A stretch of 64,000 nucleotides of DNA from Arthrobacter burdickii (GCF_030433645.1 NZ_JAROCG010000001.1:744001-808000), one strand, 5' to 3'. Shown: positions 1-12,569, numbered from the stretch's first letter. Notes: a model not told the origin generated them from the sequence alone. Translations and numbers: made by a program.

Positions 1-992
1 CTCGCGGGATCGGCGAGGTCGACGCCGGCCCGCGCCGCTGCAGCCCGTGCCGCCGGGCTCTTCAGGTCCGGCGCCACGAATTTCTTCGGTGTGATCCTCG
101 CGTCCTCCGCCGCATAGCCCTGCTGCTGCTGTGTGAACGCAGGGGCCGACAGCTCTGCGGACTGCACGGTCGCCTGCGTGACACCGACACGGACTCCGGT
201 GAGGGAAGCGCTGAGCAGCGGCACGTATCCCGAGGCATGCCCTGTCCTGTTCGGGTGGTAGGACTCCGACGTCGGACTCGAGAGCCCGTTGAGCCATTCG
301 ACGTTGTCGCATACCGCGTGGCCCACGAAGGGGACGGTGGGGTTGCCGAAGGTGAAGCCGGCCGCGGCTGCCGCCGTCGCCGTCGTGCGATTGAGCAGGT
401 CCGCGGTGGCGTTCAGCCGCGCTTCCTCGGTGGGCGAGAACCAGGTGCCCGCATTGCAGTCCTCCCCGTTGAAGAGCCGCGGGTACCCGGCGATCGTCAC
501 GGAGGCCTGCGGCGCGCGCGCGCGGATCTGCGCGTACAGCGACGAGAGGCTGGCCGGCAGCTGGTTGACGATGAAGGCCTGGGCGCGGTCGATGGCGGCG
601 TTGCAGTTGCTCATCCAGGCCGGCTTCGCGCACTCCGTGAGGACGGGGACGAAGGAGGCGTCATTCCCGCCGACGCTCAGCGAGACGTAGGACGTCGTGG
701 GGGTCAGGGCACCGAGCTGCGTCGCGACGACGTCGGGGACCGTCGCCCCCGAGCAGGCACGGAAGTTGAGGGCGTAGCCCCTGGCGCTGGCGATGAGCGA
801 GGGATACGCGTAGACCGAGCGCTGGCAGGAGGTCCCGTCCGCAAGGTACGAGCGAGTGCCCGTCCCCGAGGAGTAGGAGTCGCCGAGGGCGACGTAGGAC
901 GCACCCGCCGCGCTTGCAGGCGGCGCTGGCACCATGACGGCGGCTACCAGCGCCAGGGCGGCGGCGGCCGAGCGGAGGCGGGGAATCGGCAT
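1..992 (-). CDS. Secreted SGNH/GDSL-family lipase/esterase, 3' end beyond the window
   Basis: The reading frame opens with ATG at 992 and runs off the left edge without a stop, so about 330 residues are visible. Residues 1 to about 28 form a signal peptide (short basic start, Ala/Leu/Val-rich core, Ala-Ser-Ala cleavage site). The SGNH blocks follow in order: ALGDSYSSG with the catalytic Ser at residue 39, an RACSGAT block, SVGGND supplying the oxyanion Asn, and SYHPNRTGH near residue 250 with the catalytic His. The family hydrolyses ester bonds of lipids or acylated polymers outside the cell. The pattern resembles the Streptomyces lipase/SEST-like branch. The substrate cannot be read from the sequence. 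It is divergent from the riboswitch-controlled gcv operon. Confidence 0.9.
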   Translation of the reverse strand, partial: MPIPRLRSAAAALALVAAVMVPAPPASAAGASYVALGDSYSSGTGTRSYLADGTSCQRSVYAYPSLIASARGYALNFRACSGATVPDVVATQLGALTPTTSYVSLSVGGNDASFVPVLTECAKPAWMSNCNAAIDRAQAFIVNQLPASLSSLYAQIRARAPQASVTIAGYPRLFNGEDCNAGTWFSPTEEARLNATADLLNRTTATAAAAAGFTFGNPTVPFVGHAVCDNVEWLNGLSSPTSESYHPNRTGHASGYVPLLSASLTGVRVGVTQATVQSAELSAPAFTQQQQGYAAEDARITPKKFVAPDLKSPAARAAAARAGVDLADPA

Positions 993-1212
993 TGAGACTC
1001 CAGATGCTCGAGAAGCGTGTAGATCCACGGTAGTCCGGCTGTCCCGCCCGCGACAGGACCTCGGAGGGAGGGTTCCGCAACCCTTCCCGGGTGCCGGTGC
1101 AGGGGCTATTGTTCAGCCGCAGACTGGGCTATCTTTGCCTCCGATCCGCCCGGCGCGGTAAGCTGTGTGGCGGCTCACACGCCGCACATCCCAACTGAAT
1201 ATGCCACTGATC

Positions 1213-1432
1213 TGCAGCGGGAGAGTCCTCCCGTCGACACAAAACCGGTAGGCGCCGTAGGAGCAAATCCTCCCCAGGAATCTCTCAGGCCCAGTACCGC
1301 TGCGGATAGGCAACTCTGGAAAGCAGCATCGGGCACGCCCGACGCTCACCGACGGTGCAAGCAGGCGCGGAGCCCTGCGGAAACTCTCAGGTCCCACACA
1401 GAGCGGGGAGGAACCCGACCAGGCACGCGCTA
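1213..1432 (+). promoter_or_regulatory. Tandem glycine riboswitch upstream of gcvP
   Basis: Two glycine aptamers lie head to tail. The first (about 1216-1320) has the conserved gcgggagag start, a gcgccgtaggagcaa segment, aatctctcaggc and the terminal aactctgga. Its basal helix can pair agcgg at 1216 with ccgct at 1297. The second (about 1321-1425) has gacggtgcaagc, aaactctcaggt and cacagagcgggga. This is the classic cooperative architecture known upstream of gcv genes in Bacillus and actinobacteria. Glycine binding would switch on the glycine-degradation operon starting 31 bases downstream. I see no clear intrinsic terminator in the linker, so control of translation or Rho-dependent termination is possible. 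Confidence 0.93.
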
Positions 1433-1463
1433 CCGCGCTCCCTTCTGACGTACGGAGTTCCCC

Positions 1464-4358
<2,895 letters not shown>

Positions 4359-4367
4359 GAACCCCAC

Positions 4368-5501
4368 GTGAGCGAGCAGAGCAAGCACACCGCCCTGTAC
4401 ACCCAGCACCAGGCGCACGGCGCGTCCTTCACGGACTTCGGCGGCTGGCAGATGCCCCTGAAGTACCGCAGCGAGCTGGAGGAACACCACACCGTCCGGA
4501 ACGCCGCGGGCCTCTTCGATCTGTCCCACATGGGCGAGGTCCTCGTGAGCGGACCGCAGGCAGCACAGTTCCTGAACTACGCCCTGGTCAGCAACCTCGC
4601 GGTTCTCGCCGTGGGCAAGGCCAAGTACTCGCTGATCTGCAACGCCGAGGGCGGCGTGATCGATGACCTCATCACGTACCGCCTCGCCGAGGACTCCTTC
4701 CTCGTGGTGCCCAACGCCTCCAACGCGCCCGTCGTCGCCGAGGAACTGCGCCTCCGCGCCAAGGGCTTCGACGTCGCCGTGGAGGACCAGTCCGAGGCCA
4801 CCGCCCTCATCGCCGTGCAGGGACCGACGGCCGAAGCCGTCCTCCTCGACCTCGCGCGCCCGGAGGACGCCGGCATCATCCGCGAGTTGAAGTACTACGC
4901 CGCGGTCGAGCTCGAGCTCGCTGGTGTTCCCGTGCTCCTCGCCCGGACGGGCTACACCGGTGAGGACGGCTTCGAGATCTTCATCGGCAGCAATCTGGCA
5001 GTGCGCCTCTGGGATGCCGCACTGCAGGCCGGAGGCCCGCACGGGCTGCTGCCCTGTGGTCTCGCAGCGCGCGACTCGCTGCGCCTCGAGGCCGGGATGC
5101 CCCTGTACGGGCATGAGCTCGGCCTCGACACCAGCCCCTTCGAGGCCGGCCTCGGGCCCGTGGTCAGCACCAAGAAGGCCGAGGACTTCGTGGGACGCTC
5201 CGTGCTCGAACCGCTGAAGGCCGTCGAGCCGGTACGGCGCCTGGTCGGTCTCCGGGCCGTCGGACGACGGTCCGCACGGGCCGGGTACGACATCGTCGCC
5301 GACGGCAGGACCGTCGGCACCGTAACGTCCGGCCTGCCGAGCCCCACCCTGGGCTACCCGGTGGCACTCGCCTACGTCGAGTCGGCGTACGCCGCCGTCG
5401 GCACCGAGGTCCAGGTGGACCTCCGCGGACGGCCCGAACCGTTCACGGTGATCGCCACGCCGTTCTACAAGCGCGCGAAGCCCACCGGGGCATCCCAGTG
5501 A
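4368..5501 (+). CDS. gcvT: Aminomethyltransferase, glycine cleavage T-protein
   Basis: This 377-residue protein has GcvT-family features: [15 protein letters not shown] near the start, FDLSHMGEV, and [13 protein letters not shown] in the folate-binding region, followed by the C-terminal barrel. It transfers the methylene group from aminomethyl-lipoyl H-protein to tetrahydrofolate, releasing ammonia and 5,10-methylene-THF. The start is GTG at 4368, 9 bases after gcvP. Its stop overlaps the sdaA start by four bases, so the genes are translationally coupled. Length and motifs are normal. Confidence 0.96.
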   Translation: MSEQSKHTALYTQHQAHGASFTDFGGWQMPLKYRSELEEHHTVRNAAGLFDLSHMGEVLVSGPQAAQFLNYALVSNLAVLAVGKAKYSLICNAEGGVIDDLITYRLAEDSFLVVPNASNAPVVAEELRLRAKGFDVAVEDQSEATALIAVQGPTAEAVLLDLARPEDAGIIRELKYYAAVELELAGVPVLLARTGYTGEDGFEIFIGSNLAVRLWDAALQAGGPHGLLPCGLAARDSLRLEAGMPLYGHELGLDTSPFEAGLGPVVSTKKAEDFVGRSVLEPLKAVEPVRRLVGLRAVGRRSARAGYDIVADGRTVGTVTSGLPSPTLGYPVALAYVESAYAAVGTEVQVDLRGRPEPFTVIATPFYKRAKPTGASQ

Positions 5502-6871
5502 CGATCAGCGCCTTCGACCTGTTCAAGATCGGCATCGGGCCCTCGAGTTCGCACACGGGTGGACCGATGACGGCGGCCTACCTCTTCACGGAAGTACTGC
5601 GCACCGGGAACCTGCTGGCCGACGTGCAGCGCGTGCAGGTGGACCTCTTCGGATCGCTCGGATCCACCGGCCACGGGCACGGCACGGTCAAGGCCGTGCT
5701 GCTCGGGCTCGAGGGAGAGCGGCCGCACCTGGTGGATCCGACGTCCGCGGACGCCCGCATCACACGCATCGGCGAGGTCGGATCGCTGAACCTCGCGGGT
5801 GGGCATCCGATTCCGTTCCAGCCCGAGACGGACGTCATCCTGCACCGCCGCAAGCGCCTCGACTACCACACCAACGGCATGCGCTTCTCGGCATATTCCG
5901 CCGCAGGGGATGTTATTCAGACGAGGGAATACTTCTCGGTGGGTGGGGGATTCGTTCTCGACGAGGACCAGATCGGCTCGGAGACGGCGGCCCTCAAGCC
6001 CGTTCCGGTGTCGCACCCCTTCGGCACGGCCGACCAGTTGCTGGAGATCTGCCGGACCACCGGGTGGTCCTTCTCCGACGTCGTCCTGGCCAATGAACTG
6101 GCCTGGCGTACCGAGGACGAGGTGCGCGCGGGGCTGCTCGAGATCTGGGACGTCATGCAGGACACCATCCGGCGCGGGACGACGACGGGTGGGATCCTGC
6201 CCGGCGGACTGAAGGTCCGGCGCCGGGCGGAACGGCAGCGGCAGCTGCTGGAGAAGGCCGACGACCCGAACGACCGCCTCGGCACCATGGAGTGGGTCAC
6301 CCTCTTCGCCCTAGCCGTCAACGAGGAGAACGCAGCGGGCGGGCGCGTGGTGACGGCGCCGACCAACGGGGCTGCGGGCATCATCCCCGCGGTCCTGAAG
6401 TACTACGTGGACTTCGTCCCGGGCGCCGACGACGACGGCGTCGTCCGGTTCCTGCTCGCCGCCACGGCGATCGGCTCGCTCTTCAAGAAGAACGCGTCGA
6501 TCTCCGGGGCCGAGGTGGGCTGCCAGGGTGAGGTGGGCTCCGCCTGCGCCATGGCCGCCGGAGCGCTGGCCGAGGTCCTGGGCGGGACCCCGGAGCAGGT
6601 CGAGAACGCCGCGGAGATCGGGATCGAGCACAACCTTGGCCTGACCTGCGACCCCGTGGGTGGCCTCGTCCAGATCCCCTGCATCGAGCGGAACGCCGTC
6701 GGCGCGATGAAGGCCATCACCGCGGCGCGCATGGCCGTGCGCGGCGACGGTCAGCACCACGTCTCGCTCGACGTCGCCATCAAGACCATGCGGGACACCG
6801 GCGCGGACATGATGGACAAGTACAAGGAGACCGCGCGCGGTGGGCTCGCCCTGAACGTGGTGGAGTGCTGA
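5498..6871 (+). CDS. sdaA: L-serine ammonia-lyase, iron-sulfur dependent
   Basis: The 457-residue single-chain enzyme matches SdaA: the N-terminal motif [12 protein letters not shown], then a catalytic domain with [18 protein letters not shown] and [16 protein letters not shown], whose cysteines would ligate the 4Fe-4S cluster. It deaminates L-serine to pyruvate. Its place between gcvT and a MetF-like gene makes sense because glycine-derived methylene-THF plus glycine gives serine through GlyA, which SdaA then drains to pyruvate. The GTG start overlaps the gcvT stop (GTGA). It is presumably under glycine-riboswitch control as part of the operon. Confidence 0.96.
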   Translation: MTISAFDLFKIGIGPSSSHTGGPMTAAYLFTEVLRTGNLLADVQRVQVDLFGSLGSTGHGHGTVKAVLLGLEGERPHLVDPTSADARITRIGEVGSLNLAGGHPIPFQPETDVILHRRKRLDYHTNGMRFSAYSAAGDVIQTREYFSVGGGFVLDEDQIGSETAALKPVPVSHPFGTADQLLEICRTTGWSFSDVVLANELAWRTEDEVRAGLLEIWDVMQDTIRRGTTTGGILPGGLKVRRRAERQRQLLEKADDPNDRLGTMEWVTLFALAVNEENAAGGRVVTAPTNGAAGIIPAVLKYYVDFVPGADDDGVVRFLLAATAIGSLFKKNASISGAEVGCQGEVGSACAMAAGALAEVLGGTPEQVENAAEIGIEHNLGLTCDPVGGLVQIPCIERNAVGAMKAITAARMAVRGDGQHHVSLDVAIKTMRDTGADMMDKYKETARGGLALNVVEC

Positions 6872-6877
6872 CAGCGC

Positions 6878-7687
6878 GTGGCTGACCTGCCGGTCCGGAT
6901 AGAAGTGATTCCGGGGGATGACCTGGTGGAGCGGCTGCGGGCGCACGTGCCCGCGCCCGCCGTCGTGACCGTCACCTGCCTTCCGCACCACGGGCCGCGC
7001 CAGGCCGTGGGTGTGGCGGTGGACCTGGCCCGCGCCGGGTACACGGCCGTTCCGCACCTGGCAGCCCGGTCGGTGACCGGCCGGGCGGAGCTGGCCGGCT
7101 ACGTGGCGCAGTGCACCGATGCGGGTATTACGGACGTGTTCGTGGTGGGCGGCGACGCAGCGGACGCGGCGGGACCCTACGCGTGGAGTGGCGCGCTCAT
7201 GGAGGACGTCGCGGACCTGTCCGGGGGAGTGCTCCGCATGGGCATCGCCGTGTACCCGGAGGGGCACCCGGGGACCGCGGAGGAGGAACTGGCGAGGACG
7301 CTGGCGGCCAAGCAGGAGCTGGCCTCCTGGTGCGTCACCCAGCTCTGCTTCTCCCCGGACATCCTCCGGGCCTTCCCCTCGAAGCTGCGGCTCGACGGCA
7401 TCACCCTGCCCGTCTGGGCGGGGATCCCGGGCCCCGTGAGGATCTACCGGCTGCTCCGCCTCGCCGGCCGGATCGGCGTGGGCCAGTCCCTCGGCTTCCT
7501 GAAGCGCTCTGCCGGCGGTGCAGACACCGGATCCGTGGTGAGGCAGTTGCTCTCGTCGGCCTCCTACGATCCGGCACCGCTGGTGGATGCGCTGCACGGC
7601 GCCGGATACGAGGGATTGCACCTGTACAGCTTCAACGACCTCGCCGAGTTGGCCGCATCGGACCTGGCCGGGGCCATCAGGTCCTGA
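6878..7687 (+). CDS. Methylenetetrahydrofolate reductase-like (MetF-type) protein
   Basis: The 269-residue product belongs to the MetF TIM-barrel superfamily. The fold signature appears as VVTVTCLPHHG, then VGVAVDLARAGYTAVPHLAARS, GITDVFVVGGDA, and a C-terminal GLHLYSFND segment. It is shorter than E. coli MetF (296 residues), and the FEFFPP start is altered to IEVIPGDD, keeping the glutamate (residue 9) aligned with the catalytic Glu of MetF. Short MetF homologues working without bound flavin have been described in mycobacteria, and this may be one; that is inference. The GTG start is six bases after sdaA, so it is the last gene of the glycine operon and may reduce methylene-THF made by glycine cleavage. 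Confidence 0.8.
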   Translation: MADLPVRIEVIPGDDLVERLRAHVPAPAVVTVTCLPHHGPRQAVGVAVDLARAGYTAVPHLAARSVTGRAELAGYVAQCTDAGITDVFVVGGDAADAAGPYAWSGALMEDVADLSGGVLRMGIAVYPEGHPGTAEEELARTLAAKQELASWCVTQLCFSPDILRAFPSKLRLDGITLPVWAGIPGPVRIYRLLRLAGRIGVGQSLGFLKRSAGGADTGSVVRQLLSSASYDPAPLVDALHGAGYEGLHLYSFNDLAELAASDLAGAIRS

Positions 7688-7724
7688 CCGTTATGCGCGG
7701 GAACTGCACGCGGGGCCCGTCCTC

Positions 7725-8456
7725 CTAGTTCGAGAAGTGCGTCTCGGCCGGCGCGGTGGTGATCCCGCTGACGATGCGCTGCGCGATCTCGCGGACCTTC
7801 ACGTTCTGGGCGTTCGAGGCCCGGCTCAGCATCGTGTACGCCTCGGCCTGCGTGCAGCGGTTCTGCCCCATGATGATCCCGATCGCGATGTCGATGGTGG
7901 TCCTCGACTCCATCGCGGCCCGGAGGTTTGACGAGGTGTTGGCGTGCTGCGATACACGGAGGACCATCTGCAGCGCCTTCGCCGCCTGCGTGGCGAAGCC
8001 CTCCGCGAGGGCCTGCGCGCTGCTCGTGAAGGTACTGGGGCTCGCGCCGTAGAAGTTCAGCGCAGCGCCGCCCTCGGGTCCGAGCACGAGGGGGACGCCC
8101 ATCATGGCGAAGTACTCGTGGCCGGCGACGGCCTCGAAGTACTCGGGCCACCGGCCGTCCGTCCGGACGTCGTCGACGATCACGGTGGAGCCCGTGCTGA
8201 TCGCGTGCAGGCACGGCCCGTCGCCGAAGCCGTACTGGATCTCGTCCAGGATTCTCGCCTCGTCGCTGCTGCACGCGACAGTGGTCGCGAGGCTCCGGTG
8301 GCGGTACGTGACGCCGCACTGCACCTCCACGGATTCACCGAGGATGCGTGCGGAAAGGCCTGCCAGGTCCTCCAGGAACTGGTCGACGTTCTCGTTGGTG
8401 AGCATGAGGTCCTGCAGTTCGGCCACAGCTGCAGCGTTCTGTTGTTCGGCGTTCAC
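7725..8456 (-). CDS. GAF-ANTAR domain RNA-binding antiterminator
   Basis: The 243-residue cytoplasmic protein has an N-terminal GAF sensor domain (about residues 25-165, including FGDGPCLHAI and YFAMMGVPLVL) and a C-terminal ANTAR domain (about 175-235). The ANTAR domain shows IDIAIGIIMGQNRCTQAEAY followed by a three-helix bundle. ANTAR proteins bind paired hairpins in nascent RNA and prevent termination; the GAF domain probably senses a small ligand. The start is GTG at 8456. It converges on the MetF-like gene and lies downstream of a MarR gene on the same strand, 112 bases away. The targets are not visible here. Confidence 0.92.
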   Translation of the reverse strand: MNAEQQNAAAVAELQDLMLTNENVDQFLEDLAGLSARILGESVEVQCGVTYRHRSLATTVACSSDEARILDEIQYGFGDGPCLHAISTGSTVIVDDVRTDGRWPEYFEAVAGHEYFAMMGVPLVLGPEGGAALNFYGASPSTFTSSAQALAEGFATQAAKALQMVLRVSQHANTSSNLRAAMESRTTIDIAIGIIMGQNRCTQAEAYTMLSRASNAQNVKVREIAQRIVSGITTAPAETHFSN

Positions 8457-8568
8457 CCGGACATCTTACGATGCATAGTTAGATTGTCTAGCAATCGCGG
8501 CAGGTGTCGTGTAGGGGTGCCTGCACAGGAAGAGCGGCCGCTCTTGAGAATCATGGGAACCCGGGGGT

Positions 8569-9012
8569 TCAGACGATCGCGGCTGTGGGCCTCTGGCGCT
8601 GGGGGGCGAGCTCCCCGACGATGCCGCGGAGCAGGCTGCGCAGCTCGAAGGATTCCAGGCCTTCTCCCACCATCAGCGTGCGCTCGATGTCCTCCGCCTT
8701 GGCGAGCGCTTCGACGCCGGCCGGGGTGATCGTGATGCGCTGGCTGCGGCGGTCGATGCTGTCGCGGATGCGGGAGATGAACCCCTGCCGCTCGAGCTTC
8801 TCGATGGTCTTGCCGATCGTCTGCGCCTGCACGTGGACTGCGAGGGCCAGCTTGGCTCCCGTCATGGTGCCCTGGCGGGAGAGCACGCCGAGGGTGGTGT
8901 AGCCGGCATGGGTGATCCCGATGTCGAGCAGCCTTTCGTTCCACGCGTGGTCCACGAGACGGGCGGCGGTGGTGAGCAGGCGGCTGGTCGACCACTCTTC
9001 CAAATCAGGCAT
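8569..9012 (-). CDS. MarR-family transcriptional regulator (paralogue 1)
   Basis: The 147-residue winged-helix protein has the MarR DRRSQRITIT wing followed by a long dimerisation helix. Its recognition helix lies around VHVQAQTIGKTIEKLERQG. It is about 60 percent identical by eye to the MarR gene at 31176-31598, with a near-identical N-terminal block beginning WSTSRLLTTAARLV. The protein probably represses nearby genes and responds to a small molecule. The neighbours are a GAF-ANTAR gene downstream and an alpha/beta hydrolase gene upstream on the same strand, 129 bases away. Confidence 0.93.
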   Translation of the reverse strand: MPDLEEWSTSRLLTTAARLVDHAWNERLLDIGITHAGYTTLGVLSRQGTMTGAKLALAVHVQAQTIGKTIEKLERQGFISRIRDSIDRRSQRITITPAGVEALAKAEDIERTLMVGEGLESFELRSLLRGIVGELAPQRQRPTAAIV

Positions 9013-9141
9013 GCGATGTTCCTTCAGAGGTTTGGAACACCCGGCCGGTGCTGCTTGCAGCGCCGGCCGGGTGTCGTGTCTTTGCGGTCGGTCGCAACTA
9101 CAGGGGGGACGGGACCAACCGCAATATGTCTACTATGCGCT

Positions 9142-9960
9142 TCAATCTTCAAGTTTTCCCGTCGCCCAAGCTGAAGCTTCGGACAAGGAAGGCACGCCGG
9201 CGGGAACGGGGAACCTCCGGAACGCGGTGATTCCATCCGCGACGGCGCGGGCCGCCGAGTGCTGCACGACGTGCGGCTGGCCCTCGATCTCGAGAAGGGA
9301 ACCGAACGGTGCCCGCTCCGCCAGCTCCCTGCACCAGCGGCGCCGTGCCACCGGATCCCGACCTCCTCGCACCACCAGGACGGGGCACTGGACCCGCTCG
9401 ACGGCGCGCTCCAGGGGGTACTCCATCATGTGCAGCAGTTGGCGCAGGTACCAGCGCATGCCCGTGCGGAGGTAGTCGGTGTAGACCGTGAAATTCGCCG
9501 ACGGGCTTTCGCGGAACGTGTCGTGCCCGAGGGAGAGAGCCTGCTGCAGGACGGTCCGGCGGCGCCTGTCCACGACAGGTCCGATGAGGACGATCCGTTC
9601 GGCGAGTGCCGGGAACTGCAGGGCGACTGCTGTGACGAACTGCACGCCCATGGAATGGCCCACGAGCGTGCAGGAGGAGATGCCCAGTGCTGCGAGTGCC
9701 TCGGCGATGAGTGCGGCGTGGTCCTCGACGCCGAGCTCCCTCCGGGGCTGCGGGTCCGGCCCGTACCCGGGCAGGTCGATCGAGTGCACGACGGCGTCCG
9801 CGGCGAGTTCGGCACGGAGGCGATCGAGGTAGCGATGCGTCATGCCCAGTCCGTGGACGAGGACGTACGGGCTCCGGGCGGAGGAGTCGGGTCCCGGCGT
9901 CGTGAGCACGCGGACGGTCAGGCCGTCGACCTGCACGGTGCTGAGGGTGGTCGGTAGCAT
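9142..9960 (-). CDS. Alpha/beta hydrolase fold protein
   Basis: The 272-residue protein shows YVLVHGLGM near residue 35 (oxyanion region), the nucleophile elbow GHSMG with Ser103, an acidic residue in VVRGGRDPVARR and a histidine in IEGQPHVVQHS. These make a complete catalytic triad. There is no signal peptide, so it acts in the cytoplasm. The reaction (esterase, lipase or C-C hydrolase) cannot be decided. It lies upstream of the MarR gene on the same strand and is divergent from the response-regulator gene, sharing a 102-base promoter region with it. Confidence 0.88.
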   Translation of the reverse strand: MLPTTLSTVQVDGLTVRVLTTPGPDSSARSPYVLVHGLGMTHRYLDRLRAELAADAVVHSIDLPGYGPDPQPRRELGVEDHAALIAEALAALGISSCTLVGHSMGVQFVTAVALQFPALAERIVLIGPVVDRRRRTVLQQALSLGHDTFRESPSANFTVYTDYLRTGMRWYLRQLLHMMEYPLERAVERVQCPVLVVRGGRDPVARRRWCRELAERAPFGSLLEIEGQPHVVQHSAARAVADGITAFRRFPVPAGVPSLSEASAWATGKLED

Positions 9961-10046
9961 CCGGGCAGTCTACGGGGGCGAGGGGGGCGTTTCTCAAGAT
10001 TTGTTCAAGACAACTCCGTGCCCGGGGCGCCAACGGACACCGATGT

Positions 10047-10064
10047 ATGAAACCCTTGTTTCAT
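10047..10064. promoter_or_regulatory. ATGAAAC/GTTTCAT inverted repeat at the response-regulator start
   Basis: A perfect seven-base inverted repeat, ATGAAAC-CCTT-GTTTCAT, ends inside the ATG (10063-10065) of the OmpR-type regulator gene. The same heptamer ATGAAAC recurs at 10840-10846, ten bases before the GTG of the ABC-F gene. Location and symmetry suggest an operator, perhaps for the regulator itself. No experimental support is visible. Confidence 0.5.
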
Positions 10065-10809
10065 GTCCGCTCCTCCGTCCCAACGCACGGCGCTGATAGT
10101 CGAGGACGATCCGGACATCCGCGAACTGCTCGCCACGACGCTGCGCATGAACGGTTTCACGATCGTCGAGGCCTCGTCGGGGCTCGAGGGCCTGGCGGCA
10201 CTGAAGGAACACCGGCCCGACCTGGTCACCCTCGACCTCAACCTGCCCGATCTCGACGGCGTCGAGGTGTGCCGGCAGTGCCGAGCCGTCAGCGACGCGT
10301 ACATCGTGATGGTGACGGCACGGCAGGACGAGATCGACCGTCTGATCGGCCTCGAGATCGGCGCGGACGATTTCATCGGCAAGCCCTTCAGCCCCAGGGA
10401 GCTCTCCGCGCGCGTGTCGGCGATGTTCCGCCGTCCCCGCACCGGTCCCGGTGCCGGCACCGGCGCTGTCCAGCCGCCGGAACCCGGCGGCAACGAGCTG
10501 CTGCGCCATAACGGTCTGGTCATGGACGTCGAGGGTCGCGTCGTCACGCTCGCCGGTCAGGAGCTCGCACTGACCCGCATCGAGTTCGACCTGCTGGAGA
10601 CGCTCCTGACGGGGGCACATCGGGTGTGGACGCGCGAGGCGCTGCTGAACCGGGTATGGGGGGACGGGTGGAGCCAGGACCACCACCTCGTCGAGGTGCA
10701 CATCCGCAACCTCCGCAAGAAGCTCGGCGAGGACATCAGCAACCCCCGTTTCATCCGGACCGTGCGCGGCGTGGGGTACCGCATGATGCCGGGCGACCAG
10801 CAGGACTGA
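10063..10809 (+). CDS. OmpR/PhoB-family response regulator, orphan
   Basis: The 248-residue protein has a receiver domain (about 10-120) with the acidic pocket VEDD, the phosphoacceptor Asp58 in VTLDLNLPDLDG and the conserved Lys in GKPFSP. It also has a C-terminal winged-helix DNA-binding domain (about 150-243) ending in RFIRTVRGVGYRM. A Gly/Pro-rich linker joins them. No histidine kinase is adjacent, so it is an orphan in this window. The next gene on the same strand is an ABC-F protein 46 bases downstream. Control of itself and of the ABC-F gene is a reasonable inference from the shared ATGAAAC elements. Confidence 0.94.
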   Translation: MSAPPSQRTALIVEDDPDIRELLATTLRMNGFTIVEASSGLEGLAALKEHRPDLVTLDLNLPDLDGVEVCRQCRAVSDAYIVMVTARQDEIDRLIGLEIGADDFIGKPFSPRELSARVSAMFRRPRTGPGAGTGAVQPPEPGGNELLRHNGLVMDVEGRVVTLAGQELALTRIEFDLLETLLTGAHRVWTREALLNRVWGDGWSQDHHLVEVHIRNLRKKLGEDISNPRFIRTVRGVGYRMMPGDQQD

Positions 10810-10855
10810 CGGCGGCGGGTCCCGCGGGTTTGTCAGTGGATGAAACACTGGATAT

Positions 10856-12538
10856 GTGGCTCATCTTGACGTATCCGGCATCGATTACTTCCTCTCCGAC
10901 GGCAGGCAACTGCTCAACGGCGTTGCGTTCAAGGTCGGCGACGGCCACAAGACGGCACTGATCGGACCCAACGGCACGGGGAAGACCACCCTCCTGCGCA
11001 TCATCGCCGGTGACCTCACGCCCGATGAAGGGGCGGTGAGCCGCTCGGGGACCATGGGGATCATGCGGCAGTTTGTCGGCCAGGTGCGCGACGACACGAC
11101 CGTCCGCGACCTGCTCGTCTCGGCCGCGCCACCGGTGCTGGCCGCCGCGGCCAAGAGGATCGACGACGCCGAACTCGCCATGATGGAGGCCGACGACGAG
11201 CCCACGCAGATGCGCTACGCGCAGGCGATCGCGGACTGGGGCGATGCCGGCGGCTACGAGCTGGAGACCACGTGGGACGAGGTCACGATGGCTGCCCTCG
11301 GCGTCCCGTTCGACCGGGCCCAGTACCGGGCGGCGTCGTCGCTCTCGGGCGGCGAGCAGAAGCGGCTGGTACTCGAAGCGCTGTTCTCCGGTCCTGACGA
11401 GTTCCTGCTCCTCGATGAGCCGGACAACTACCTCGACGTCCCGGGCAAGCGCTGGCTCGAGGCGAAGCTCCGCGAGTCGAAGAAATCCGTGCTGTTCGTC
11501 AGCCACGACCGTGAGTTGCTCGCCAACGCCGCAACGCGCATCGTGACGCTCGAGCCGGGCGCCCTGGGGGCGTCGTCGTGGACGCACGGCGGCGGATTCG
11601 AGACCTATTTAAAGGCGCGAGAGGACCGGAACGCGCGGTTCGAGGAGCTGCGCAAGCGCTGGGACGAGGAGCACATCAAGCTCAAGGAACTCGTCAACAT
11701 GTACAAGAACAAGGCGGCGTTCCGCTCGGACATGGCCAACCGGTACCACGCTGCACAGACCCGCCTCGCGAAGTTCCTGGAGGCGGGGCCGCCGGAAGCG
11801 ATCCCGCTGGAGCAGAACGTGTCCATGCGGCTGCAGGGCGGACGGACCGCCAAGCGCGCCGTCGTGGCCCAGAAGCTCGAACTGACGGGCCTCATGAAGC
11901 CTTTCAGCACCGAGATCTGGTTCGGCGACCGTGTGGGAGTGCTGGGGTCCAACGGCTCCGGCAAGTCGCACTTCCTGCGGCTGCTCGCCGGTGGGGGGTC
12001 GGACCCGGACAAGGAGCACCTGCCCGTGTCCGACGTCGATATAGCGCCGGTTCCCCACGAGGGCTCCGTGAAGCTGGGCGCGCGCATCCGGCCGGGGTTC
12101 TTCGCCCAGACGCACTCGCGCCCCGACCTCCTCGGGCGCACGCTCGTCGACATCCTCCACCGGGGCGACGAGCACCGGTCCGGCCTGGGCCGCGAAGCAG
12201 CGTCAGCCGTCCTCGACCGCTACGGGCTGGCGGCACAGGCCGAGCAGCCCTACGACTCCCTGTCGGGCGGCCAGCAGGCCCGCCTGCAGATCCTCCTGCT
12301 GGAGCTGTCCGGTGCGACCCTGCTGCTGCTCGACGAGCCGACGGACAACCTCGACCTGCATTCGGCGGAGGCGCTCGAGCGTGCCATCGACGCCTTCGAG
12401 GGCACGGTCATGGCCGTGACGCACGACCGCTGGTTCGCACGGAGTTTCGACCGGTTCCTCGTCTTCGGCTCCGACGGCAAGGTGTACGAGACCAAGGAAC
12501 CCGTGTGGGACGAGAGCCGGGTCGTCCGGGTCCGCTGA
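10856..12538 (+). CDS. ABC-F family ATP-binding protein
   Basis: The 560-residue protein has two ABC ATPase domains and no membrane segment. The first has GPNGTGKTTLLR and LSGGEQKRL; the second has GSNGSGKSHFLRLLAG and LSGGQQARLQ. Between them is a charged linker (about residues 240-330) of the kind that reaches the ribosomal P-site tRNA in ABC-F factors. Members act as translation factors (Uup, EttA) or give ribosome-protection antibiotic resistance. Nothing here decides which. The start is GTG at 10856. Expression may be tied to the preceding response regulator. Confidence 0.9.
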   Translation: MAHLDVSGIDYFLSDGRQLLNGVAFKVGDGHKTALIGPNGTGKTTLLRIIAGDLTPDEGAVSRSGTMGIMRQFVGQVRDDTTVRDLLVSAAPPVLAAAAKRIDDAELAMMEADDEPTQMRYAQAIADWGDAGGYELETTWDEVTMAALGVPFDRAQYRAASSLSGGEQKRLVLEALFSGPDEFLLLDEPDNYLDVPGKRWLEAKLRESKKSVLFVSHDRELLANAATRIVTLEPGALGASSWTHGGGFETYLKAREDRNARFEELRKRWDEEHIKLKELVNMYKNKAAFRSDMANRYHAAQTRLAKFLEAGPPEAIPLEQNVSMRLQGGRTAKRAVVAQKLELTGLMKPFSTEIWFGDRVGVLGSNGSGKSHFLRLLAGGGSDPDKEHLPVSDVDIAPVPHEGSVKLGARIRPGFFAQTHSRPDLLGRTLVDILHRGDEHRSGLGREAASAVLDRYGLAAQAEQPYDSLSGGQQARLQILLLELSGATLLLLDEPTDNLDLHSAEALERAIDAFEGTVMAVTHDRWFARSFDRFLVFGSDGKVYETKEPVWDESRVVRVR

Positions 12539-12569
12539 AAAGGCCTTCGTCCACAGGTCCTCCACAGGG

